Positions 1 to 6,178 of a stretch of DNA of 9,875 bases are shown here, piece after piece (position 1 is the first letter of the stretch; each line of letters starts with the position of its first letter). The DNA is from Tissierellales bacterium (GTDB lineage: Bacteria; Bacillota; Clostridia; Tissierellales; Tissierellaceae). Position numbers and translations under genes: made by a program. The stretch spans positions 1 through 9,875 of the forward strand of contig JASLBE010000065.1 in NCBI GenBank assembly GCA_030146705.1, given 5' to 3'. The notes beneath the pieces were generated by a model, which was not told the origin of the DNA, did no database searches, and was given only the letters and a program-made list of their open reading frames with translations.

Positions 1-72
1 ACTGTTTTGAGATTTTTGTCAATAGGTTTTTTTGCTAAGTATTTCTTAACTCTTCCCCTATCGACCTTTTAT

Positions 73-101
73 ATAGTACCATTTATATTTTTGTTTGTCA
101 A
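73..101 (-). promoter_or_regulatory. Strong sigma-A promoter reading out of the left edge
   Basis: On the minus strand a perfect TTGACA (-35, 96-101) is followed after exactly 17 bases by TACTAT (-10, 73-78), preceded by a TG extended -10 dinucleotide. Transcription would start near 66 and run leftwards out of the window. No gene of this transcript is visible, so about 66 bases of leader are shown. The leader can form CGATAGG pairing with CCTATTG (one G-T wobble) and an inner GTTAAG/CTTAGC hairpin; I recognise no riboswitch class in it. A second TTGACA at 17-22 could be another -35 whose -10 lies outside. Positions 1-146 hold no supportable gene. Confidence 0.7.
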
Positions 102-146
102 TATCTTTTCAATCTTTTTTTACATATTATTACAGTTATTAGGAAT

Positions 147-179
147 AAAAAAATTCCTTCCATTATATAGAAGGAATTT
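147..179 (-). terminator. Intrinsic terminator of the yeiH-like gene
   Basis: Minus strand: 10-bp perfect stem AAATTCCTTC (170-179) with GAAGGAATTT (151-160), 9-base loop, then a run of U (147-153, overlapping the stem base). It lies 11 bases after the stop codon of the transporter gene and separates it from the promoter at 73-101. Confidence 0.85.
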
Positions 180-190
180 AATATTTTAAT

Positions 191-1225
191 TTATCCAAGC
201 ATTTTTGCAAACAAATGTATAAAACTAAAAGATGATATAAATACTGCAAACCAAGTTAAACCTCCTAAAATCATAGGTTTAACTCCTTCAGTAAATAAGT
301 CTTTAAATTGTATTTTAAAACCTACACCTGCTAGAGCAGCTGTTATAAAGAATTTATATGATTTACTAAATATCTTTCCACCATTTGGTATTGAAGCAAA
401 GGCACCAACAGTATTAAGAACAGCCATTAGTAAAAATATTAATATAAACCAAGGAAATGATTTTAAAACTGTTTTACCTATAGATTTTTGCTCAGCAGAT
501 CCAGAATCAAGTTTTGAAGTATTTCTTATTTTAATAGCTGTTATTATAATAGCCAATGGAATTAGCATAGTTGTTCTTGCTAACTTGACTGTAATTGCTG
601 CATTAAGGTCTATACCCCTAAGAGCACTAAAAGTAGATTCTGCTGCTGCAACAGAAGATGTATCATTTATTGCTGTTCCCGCTAAAACTGCAAATTGATT
701 ATCTGTAAGCCCTATTAATCCCGCTAAATAAGGATAAGATAAGGCAGAAATAACATCAAATAAAAAAATCGCTGTCATAGCATAAGCTATTTCTGTTTCC
801 TTAGCTTCTATAATAGGAGATAATGTAGCTATTGCTGTTCCTCCACAAATAGAGGTTCCTCCTCCTACCAAGGTAGATGTATTTTTTGTAACTCCCAATT
901 TCTTACCTACTAAAGTTGCTACTGTAAAAGATAAAAATATATTAAATATTATAAGTGGTAATGCCCTTGCACCATGTCCTACAATCTCACTAAAATTCAA
1001 AGTTGCTCCGGCTAGGATTATTCCTAAGTTTAAAAACTTCTTACCTGCAAAAGAAGTACCCGACTTAAATTCATCATCTATCTTAGGAAGTAAGTTTACT
1101 ATTATCATACCTATAATTAATCCTATCATAGGTCCGCCTACTATATTTTGTAAGCCAGCTAAATATGTTGATGCTATAGCTATTATTATACAGACAATTA
1201 TTGCAAATATTTTTTTACCATTCAT
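191..1225 (-). CDS. yeiH: YeiH family putative sulfate/sulfite export transporter
   Basis: Integral membrane protein of 344 residues, the usual length for the Cons_hypoth698/YeiH family, annotated as putative sulfate exporters; in enterobacteria yeiH is linked to the sulfite-responsive LysR regulator YeiE. About ten hydrophobic segments are visible, starting at residues 5-24 and 30-47 and ending at 315-342. Family-typical glycine/alanine-rich re-entrant-looking stretches are GGGTSICGGTAI (121-132) and GTAINDTSSVAAA (183-195). The ATG start is preceded by AAAGGGGTG five bases upstream. It lies 93 bases downstream of the sulfite reductase in the same direction, but a hairpin terminator stands between them, so it is either reached by read-through or has a weak promoter that I could not locate. 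A role in removing excess sulfite or sulfate fits the neighbours but the substrate is not proven by sequence. Confidence 0.88.
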   Translation of the reverse strand: MNGKKIFAIIVCIIIAIASTYLAGLQNIVGGPMIGLIIGMIIVNLLPKIDDEFKSGTSFAGKKFLNLGIILAGATLNFSEIVGHGARALPLIIFNIFLSFTVATLVGKKLGVTKNTSTLVGGGTSICGGTAIATLSPIIEAKETEIAYAMTAIFLFDVISALSYPYLAGLIGLTDNQFAVLAGTAINDTSSVAAAESTFSALRGIDLNAAITVKLARTTMLIPLAIIITAIKIRNTSKLDSGSAEQKSIGKTVLKSFPWFILIFLLMAVLNTVGAFASIPNGGKIFSKSYKFFITAALAGVGFKIQFKDLFTEGVKPMILGGLTWFAVFISSFSFIHLFAKMLG

Positions 1226-1270
1226 GAAAACACCCCTTTACAGTCTCATAAAATATTAAAAATCATAGCT

Positions 1271-1307
1271 TAAAAATGCACTATTAAGAAACCTTAATAG
1301 TGCATTT
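1271..1307 (-). terminator. Hairpin terminator between sulfite reductase and yeiH-like gene
   Basis: A perfect 15-bp inverted repeat, AAATGCACTATTAAG (1274-1288) with its complement (1293-1307), surrounds a 4-base loop. Reading leftwards it is followed by only five U (1272-1276 region, overlapping the stem base), so termination may be partial. It follows the sulfite reductase stop by 11 bases and precedes the transporter start by about 45 bases. Confidence 0.75.
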
Positions 1308-1318
1308 CTTATATTAAA

Positions 1319-2272
1319 TTAGCAAGTAGCTCCACCCTTAACATGTAGTTGAGCATTTAAAATTTCTTCTTTTCTTTCTAGAATCTCATCATTATATAAT
1401 TGTTCTTCAAAATTTTCAAATCCAATTCTATCAATTGTTTGAGCTAGACGTTCTCCAGTTTTTCCTTGCTCTCTAAATATTAACATTGTTTTTTCTATTA
1501 CATCCATAACTTCTTCTTTTGACCTTAACATTTTGCTAATAGGTTTACCACGATTAACTCTCTTACCCCACATACCACCTAAAGCTATCTTGTATCCTCT
1601 TTCTCCATCAGGTATAGCATCGAAATGACACTTATCTACACATCTACCACAATTATTACATAAGTTTTCATCTATTACTAATTTTCCATCAACAACCTTA
1701 GCTGCATCCATTGGACAAACATCTTCTATTGAACATTTTTTACATCCCATACATAAATCTTCATCATAGTTTGGTTTTAATTGTCCAACAATTCCTAGGT
1801 CATTTAAGTCTGGTTTTACACAGTTATTTGGGCAACCACCCATAGCGATCTTAAATTTATGTGGAGTTATAACATCATTCCATTTTAAGAAAAATTCTTC
1901 ATGTATATCTTGAGTTAAGTCCCAAGTATCTACTAATCCATATTGACAAGTTGTACCTTTACAAGATACTACTGGCCTAATTTTTGAACCTGTTCCACCT
2001 GTTAATAGACCTTCTTGAGCAACATACTCTATAAAGTCATCTATTTTTTCATATGGAATTCCTGGACATTCTAAAGTTAACCTAGATGTAAATGCTACAT
2101 CACCGTTACCAAATTTGTCAGCTGCTTCAGCCACACATTGTAATTGTTTAGCTGTAATTTTACCATTTACAGTTATAATCCTTCCTGAAAAATTGTCTGT
2201 TCCCTTATTTGCTAAAAATCCTAATGCTTTTACCCTTTTTTGATCTTCAGGGCTAATTGTTAAACTTGCCAT
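1319..2272 (-). CDS. Compact siroheme-Fe4S sulfite reductase with ferredoxin domain (AsrC-like)
   Basis: Predicted cytoplasmic reductase taking sulfite to sulfide with six electrons; nitrite is an alternative substrate in this superfamily. Domains of the 317-residue protein in order: N-terminal nitrite/sulfite reductase ferredoxin-like half (about 15-90, with FTSRLTLECPGIP at 61-73), siroheme/4Fe-4S domain with cysteines C104, C109 and C147, C151 (GGCPNNC), an inserted bacterial ferredoxin with C174, C177, C180, C186 and C205, C208, C211, C215, then a helical tail. Length and order match AsrC, the catalytic subunit of anaerobic sulfite reductase, but no asrA or asrB partner is present, so I leave the symbol blank. 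The first siroheme pair is spaced C-x4-C rather than the textbook C-x5-C. It starts 19 bases after the CoA-disulfide reductase stop behind AGGAGG, hence same operon. The last residue is a cysteine. Confidence 0.87.
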   Translation of the reverse strand: MASLTISPEDQKRVKALGFLANKGTDNFSGRIITVNGKITAKQLQCVAEAADKFGNGDVAFTSRLTLECPGIPYEKIDDFIEYVAQEGLLTGGTGSKIRPVVSCKGTTCQYGLVDTWDLTQDIHEEFFLKWNDVITPHKFKIAMGGCPNNCVKPDLNDLGIVGQLKPNYDEDLCMGCKKCSIEDVCPMDAAKVVDGKLVIDENLCNNCGRCVDKCHFDAIPDGERGYKIALGGMWGKRVNRGKPISKMLRSKEEVMDVIEKTMLIFREQGKTGERLAQTIDRIGFENFEEQLYNDEILERKEEILNAQLHVKGGATC

Positions 2273-2291
2273 TAAAATCTCCTCCTAATAT

Positions 2292-3917
2292 TTATTTTAT
2301 ATTATTTACTATACTTCCACCTTCAAGTGCTAAAGTATTAGTGTATCCATAGTACTTAAGCCTATTTTGAGCCATATAGGCCCTCTTCCCCTTACTACAA
2401 CAAAGTAGTATTTTATCATCTTTTTTAAAGCCTTCTAATTCCCCATTTATTTTTGATAAATCTACATAGACTCCAGTTTCTAATTCTGGAACTATAGATA
2501 CATCTACTAACTTATATCCATCTGCCTTTCCATCTTTGTACTCCATTGGTGTTACGGTTTCAAATTCACCTGAAATTTTATTTAAAAGAACATTTACTGT
2601 ATGGCTAAATGGACTAATCGCTGTTGAAAAAGGTGGAGCATACGCCAAGTCTAAGTCTTGTAAGTCATCTAGTTTACCCTTTAACGATATTGCTGTAACA
2701 GCAACATCTACCATCTTATCTACAGCTGCATTATCTAAGCCTAAAACCTGTAGTCCCAGTAGTTCCCTAGTATCTATATCCGCTGTCATTTTCATAACAA
2801 ATAAAGATGCTCCTGGATAATAATGGGCCTTACTGTCTACAACTGTTACAACTGAAACAGGATTATAGCCCACAGCTTTAGCATTCTCTTCAGTTAATCC
2901 AGTCCTACCTATATTTAAATTTGGTAATTTAGCAACTGCTGTTTGAATTGCCCCACTATACTGAAAATTTTCACCGTCAATATTTTTAGCCAGTAGTCTA
3001 CCTGCTATGTTGGCAGTAGAACCCATTGGAGACCATAGAGGATCTTTAGTTATCCTATTTATAACCGTTGCACAGTCACCTACAGCATAAATATCATTTA
3101 AGCTAGTCTCAAATTTTTCATTAACCTTTATAGTTCCATTTGGCATTTTTTCAATGTCTTCTATGAAGGCTGTATTAGGTCTTACACCTAGAGACATTAT
3201 TAAAAGGTCTGTCTTCATTTTATTTTTATCTGTTTGAATGGCAGTTACCCTTCCATCTTCTCCTATAATTTCCTTAAGCATAGTTCCAGTGAAAACCATA
3301 ATCCTTTCATCTGCTAGCTTATCAATTATAAAGTTTGTCATTTCTTTATCAAATCCTGGTGGCACTGTTTCTGCCATATCAACTACTGTTGTAATAACTC
3401 CCATTTCAGATAGGTTTTCTGCAAGCTCTAGCCCTATAAATCCACCACCTACAACTGTAGCCCTCCTAGGCTTATTTGTTTCTAAAAACTTCCTAAGTCT
3501 AATGGCATCATCTGGAGTCCTCATAATAAATACTCCCTCTAAGTCCATCCCTTCTATAGGTGGTTTTACTGGACTTGCTCCTGTTGCTATTACTAATTTA
3601 TCATATGTTTTTTCTTCTTCTTTATTATCTTTTAAGTCTACTATTGTTATTTTCTTCTCTTTAGGAGATATTTTAGTAACTTTAGTTTCAGTAACAACAT
3701 TTACTCCTGTTAATTCTGAAAAACTTTCAGGTGTATTTACTATTAAGTCCTCTTCTTTTTCAATTACACCTCCTACATAATATGGAAGTCCACAGCCAGC
3801 ATAAGATATGTCTTTACTATCTGTGAAAATTGTAACATTGTGGCTTCTATTTTCCCTCTTTAGTTTGGCTGCAACCTTGGTTCCTGCTGCAACTCCACCA
3901 ATTATAATAACATCCAT
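2292..3917 (-). CDS. CoA-disulfide / persulfide reductase with C-terminal rhodanese domain
   Basis: Cytoplasmic FAD enzyme of 541 residues that uses NAD(P)H to reduce CoA-disulfide, CoA-persulfide or polysulfide, releasing sulfide. FAD Rossmann fold GGVAAG at 7-12; single redox cysteine C42 in YAGCGLPYY, as in staphylococcal CoA-disulfide reductase; second nucleotide-binding motif GGGFIGLELAE at 157-167; FAD motif YAVGDC at 277-282; HYYPG (365-369) and LAYAPPFS (424-431) carry the tyrosines typical of the family. The rhodanese domain (about 455-541) has active loop CSKGKR with C507, so the protein belongs to the CoADR-Rhd type (NADH-dependent persulfide reductases). The start is ATG at 3917: GGGAGG sits seven bases upstream, whereas an in-frame TTG at 3932 would overlap that site. 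First gene of the leftward operon, divergent from a LysR gene. Confidence 0.92.
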   Translation of the reverse strand: MDVIIIGGVAAGTKVAAKLKRENRSHNVTIFTDSKDISYAGCGLPYYVGGVIEKEEDLIVNTPESFSELTGVNVVTETKVTKISPKEKKITIVDLKDNKEEEKTYDKLVIATGASPVKPPIEGMDLEGVFIMRTPDDAIRLRKFLETNKPRRATVVGGGFIGLELAENLSEMGVITTVVDMAETVPPGFDKEMTNFIIDKLADERIMVFTGTMLKEIIGEDGRVTAIQTDKNKMKTDLLIMSLGVRPNTAFIEDIEKMPNGTIKVNEKFETSLNDIYAVGDCATVINRITKDPLWSPMGSTANIAGRLLAKNIDGENFQYSGAIQTAVAKLPNLNIGRTGLTEENAKAVGYNPVSVVTVVDSKAHYYPGASLFVMKMTADIDTRELLGLQVLGLDNAAVDKMVDVAVTAISLKGKLDDLQDLDLAYAPPFSTAISPFSHTVNVLLNKISGEFETVTPMEYKDGKADGYKLVDVSIVPELETGVYVDLSKINGELEGFKKDDKILLCCSKGKRAYMAQNRLKYYGYTNTLALEGGSIVNNIK

Positions 3918-3957
3918 ATATCCGCCTCCCAATTTGCTATCTGAATATTTTGAAATT

Positions 3958-3971
3958 ATAATTTAAATTAT
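3958..3971. promoter_or_regulatory. 14-bp perfect AT palindrome upstream of the CoA-disulfide reductase gene
   Basis: ATAATTTAAATTAT is exactly self-complementary and lies about 40 bases upstream of the leftward ATG. On the minus strand it is overlapped by TATAAT (3955-3960), a possible -10 element, with no good -35 at 16-18 bases. A weak -35 plus operator-like repeats is what an activator-dependent LysR target promoter looks like; this is inference, and the AT content makes a chance palindrome possible. Confidence 0.35.
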
Positions 3972-3972
3972 G

Positions 3973-3988
3973 TACAGAATTATCTGTA
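3973..3988. promoter_or_regulatory. Operator-like inverted repeat in the divergent region
   Basis: TACAGA-ATTA-TCTGTA, 6-bp perfect arms around a 4-base centre, immediately next to the 3958-3971 palindrome. It includes a GATAAT on the minus strand that could itself be a -10. Placement between the two divergent starts suits a regulator site for the sulfur operon, most simply the adjacent LysR protein. Confidence 0.45.
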
Positions 3989-4015
3989 TTTATTTCTACA
4001 ACCAAAGTATAGCAC

Positions 4016-4044
4016 TTGTTAAATTTTTAGTAAAGTGATATTAT
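4016..4044 (+). promoter_or_regulatory. Sigma-A promoter of the first LysR gene
   Basis: Plus strand TTGTTA (4016-4021), 17-base spacer, TATTAT (4039-4044). Transcription would begin near 4051, giving a leader of about 45 bases before the TTG start. Confidence 0.6.
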
Positions 4045-4056
4045 CTAATTGAAACC

Positions 4057-4071
4057 ATAGGTAAAACCTAT
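4057..4071. promoter_or_regulatory. LysR-type T-N11-A box in the LysR leader
   Basis: ATAGGT-AAA-ACCTAT is a perfect 6-bp inverted repeat that contains ATAG-N7-CTAT, i.e. the T-N11-A dyad (T4058, A4070) bound by LysR-type regulators. It sits just downstream of the predicted LysR transcription start, a place that suits autorepression; its distance of 90 or more bases to the leftward promoter is long for activation. Confidence 0.5.
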
Positions 4072-4096
4072 TAATAATTTTAAAGGGGATGATTTG

Positions 4097-5017
4097 TTGA
4101 CTATTAGACATTTAAAAATCTTTGTAGCTGTTGCAACTACTGGTAAAATGTGTGATGCAGCTGATGCATTATTTATATCTCAACCAACTGTTAGTCAAGC
4201 TATAAAGGAACTTGAAGAATATTATAATACCCTACTTTTTGAGAGGTTAGGAAGAAAACTTCATATTACAGAGTCTGGCAAGGAGCTTTTATTTTATGCT
4301 AGTAACCTACTTAGAGACTTTGACAGTATAGAGAAAAAAATGTTGGAAATTTCAAATCATAGGAAGGTAAATATTGGTGCAACTATAACCATAGGTAATT
4401 GTATCTTACCAGAGTTAATAAACTCACTTAAGGATATGCATCCAGAGATAAATACCTATTCTTGCATAAGTAATACTGAGGAAGTTGAAAATATGATCCT
4501 AAATTCTGAATTAGATATAGCAATAGTTGAAGGAAATATTAATAATAATAGCCTACATACTATAGATGTCTTAGAAGATTCTTTAGTCTTAGCTTGTAGC
4601 AAAGATCATCCACTTGCAAAAAAAGATAGTATTACTATGGAAAATTTAAAAAATCTAGATTTCGTTTTAAGGGAAGAGGGTAGTGGTACTCGAAAATTAT
4701 TTGAGGACTATGTAACTAAGAATGGTATTCCCATAAATATTGCAGTTCAAAGTAATTGTCCTGGCTCTATTAAAAACTCCATTGTTAAAAATAACTACCT
4801 CTCATTTCTTTCTCTAAGACTTATTGAAGAAGAGGTTTTAGAAAATAAGATAGTATTTTTTAGGTGCTCTAGCAACTATTGGGATAGAAAGTTAAAAGTT
4901 GTTTACCATAAGGATAAGTTTATAGATCCTATCCTAGAGGATTTTATTAATTTGTCTAAAAATTTCGACTCCAATTTAAATAAGGGTAAGTTACAAGGTA
5001 AGCTTTTAGTTGGTTAA
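4097..5017 (+). CDS. LysR-type transcriptional regulator of the sulfur locus
   Basis: DNA-binding regulator of 306 residues. The winged helix-turn-helix occupies roughly 2-60, with recognition helix region SQPTVSQAIKELE (28-40); the co-inducer domain follows from about 90 to 290. The segment REEGSGTR (192-199) resembles a motif frequent in CysL/YeiE/CbbR-like LysR proteins, some of which respond to sulfur compounds. Start: no ATG is in frame; AAAGGGG (4082-4088) serves either TTG at 4094 or TTG at 4097. I chose 4097 because the resulting MTIRHLKIF opening is typical of the family and the spacing is 8 bases. It is divergent from the CoA-disulfide reductase/sulfite reductase operon, the classical arrangement for a LysR protein and its target. 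A role as sulfite or persulfide sensor is inference. Confidence 0.9.
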   Translation: MTIRHLKIFVAVATTGKMCDAADALFISQPTVSQAIKELEEYYNTLLFERLGRKLHITESGKELLFYASNLLRDFDSIEKKMLEISNHRKVNIGATITIGNCILPELINSLKDMHPEINTYSCISNTEEVENMILNSELDIAIVEGNINNNSLHTIDVLEDSLVLACSKDHPLAKKDSITMENLKNLDFVLREEGSGTRKLFEDYVTKNGIPINIAVQSNCPGSIKNSIVKNNYLSFLSLRLIEEEVLENKIVFFRCSSNYWDRKLKVVYHKDKFIDPILEDFINLSKNFDSNLNKGKLQGKLLVG

Positions 5018-5047
5018 AAAACCAGGTCCAATGGACCTGGTTTTTTT
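5016..5047. terminator. Bidirectional terminator shared by the two convergent LysR genes
   Basis: Stem ACCAGGTCC (5021-5029) with GGACCTGGT (5033-5041), 3-base loop, flanked by A5 on the left and T7 on the right, so it works on both strands. The stop of the rightward gene (5015-5017) and of the leftward gene (5046-5048) both touch the structure. Confidence 0.93.
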
Positions 5048-5942
5048 ATTCTTTAACATAATTTAATACAAAATTTTTAAATACATCATTTATAGGATAC
5101 ATGTACCTATCTTTTGGATATGCAAAATAGTATTTCATACTGACATTTAAGTCCTTAATATAAACAGCCTTATACCTGCCTTCTTTAACATCCTTTTCCA
5201 CACTCTCCCTAGCAAGTAAACTACATCCGACTCCTAAGGAAACTAAGCTTCTAGTTGTTTCTAAGTCATTACAAAAACCTATTAGTTTAAAATCTTCTTC
5301 TTTAATGCCTACCTCGCCTAGTTTCTTGTAGATTAAATCCCTAGCTCCTGCAGAGCTCTCCTTGGCTAATAGCTTATAATTCAAGGCTTCACTACCATCT
5401 ATATAAGAATAATTTTCATATGGGGCAGAATTTGGTAAAGCTAAAACAATATCTTCCTCCCATATTTTCACGAATTCTATATCTATATCATCTGTTGTAT
5501 ATGCAACTATGGCAAAGTCTAACTCCCTATTTTTTAATTTTTCTATAGACTTTCCATCATAGTCTCCTGTAATAGAAAATGTTATTTTAGGATTCTCCTC
5601 TATAAAGTCTTTTAATATATTTGGTAGGAAGTATTTTCTAGGAACTGCACAGGATTCTATTTTCAAGTCCCCTACTAATTCATTAGACTTAGAATAAAGA
5701 TCATGTACAGCCATAGCACAAGAATTTAATATATCCATTGCATACTTATAAAGTAATTCACCATTTTCAGTAAGGGTTACATTTCGTCCCTTCCTATTTA
5801 TTAAAACGGTATTTAGTCCCTTTTCTAAACTTTGAATATGGTTTGTTACTGTAGGCTGAGTAACATTTAGTTCCTCTGCTGTCTTGGAAAAACTATTTAT
5901 CTCAGCAAGTTTTACGAAAGTCTCTAACTCTTTTAAATCCAA
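5046..5942 (-). CDS. Second LysR-type transcriptional regulator
   Basis: DNA-binding regulator of 298 residues: helix-turn-helix at about 1-60 with TQPTVTNHIQSLEK (28-41), then a periplasmic-binding-protein-like effector domain (about 90-295) containing ESSAGARD (195-202) where the CysL/YeiE-like relatives often have an E-x-G-SGTR-type motif. The start is TTG at 5942, preceded by AAGGGGTG nine bases upstream; no in-frame ATG is near. The opening resembles clostridial LysR proteins annotated with sulfur or selenium metabolism, but the target cannot be read from sequence. It converges on the first LysR gene and is not divergent from any visible gene, so its target is not obvious; the nearby sulfur locus and yeiH-like gene are candidates because yeiH is regulated by a LysR protein in enterobacteria. 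Confidence 0.88.
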   Translation of the reverse strand: MDLKELETFVKLAEINSFSKTAEELNVTQPTVTNHIQSLEKGLNTVLINRKGRNVTLTENGELLYKYAMDILNSCAMAVHDLYSKSNELVGDLKIESCAVPRKYFLPNILKDFIEENPKITFSITGDYDGKSIEKLKNRELDFAIVAYTTDDIDIEFVKIWEEDIVLALPNSAPYENYSYIDGSEALNYKLLAKESSAGARDLIYKKLGEVGIKEEDFKLIGFCNDLETTRSLVSLGVGCSLLARESVEKDVKEGRYKAVYIKDLNVSMKYYFAYPKDRYMYPINDVFKNFVLNYVKE

Positions 5943-5994
5943 ATAAATACACCCCTTATTTATGTTATTGTGTAAATTTTATTTATCTTATTTT

Positions 5995-6003
5995 ATTATA
6001 CCA
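5995..6003 (-). promoter_or_regulatory. Extended -10 promoter of the second LysR gene
   Basis: Minus strand TGG-TATAAT (TATAAT at 5995-6000) forms a perfect extended -10 about 55 bases upstream of the TTG start. The -35 region (GTCAAT at 17 bases) is poor, as expected when the extended TG compensates. Confidence 0.55.
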
Positions 6004-6050
6004 AATATTTCTTTAAGATTGACCCTGATATTTTAATTTTTCTAATAAAT

Positions 6051-6080
6051 ATAAAAATAAGGAGGTACTAACTCCTTATT
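6051..6080 (-). terminator. Probable terminator of the lipid kinase/TMEM165 operon
   Basis: Inverted repeat AATAAGGAG (6056-6064) and CTCCTTATT (6072-6080), 7-base loop; reading leftwards it is followed by a U-rich tract interrupted by A. It lies about 100 bases after the TMEM165-like stop and before the promoter of the second LysR gene. The interval 5943-6178 otherwise holds only this hairpin, that promoter and AT-rich sequence. Confidence 0.6.
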
Positions 6081-6178
6081 AGTCTTCCTATCATTACAAT
6101 ATTCCTATTTTATGAGGTATATATTTATTAATATATTATAAGTTATTGGATAAATTACTATATTTTCATTTACACTCT

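Noticed and set aside
7..189. Plus-strand open frame of 60 codons, hydrophobic
   Set aside because: It starts with TTG without a ribosome binding site, runs through a minus-strand promoter and through the terminator hairpin, and its phenylalanine-rich product is what T-rich DNA gives by chance.
2536..3780. Two long open frames on the strand opposite the CoA-disulfide reductase
   Set aside because: They are serine/threonine-rich antisense shadows of a gene with intact family motifs, and have no ribosome binding site.
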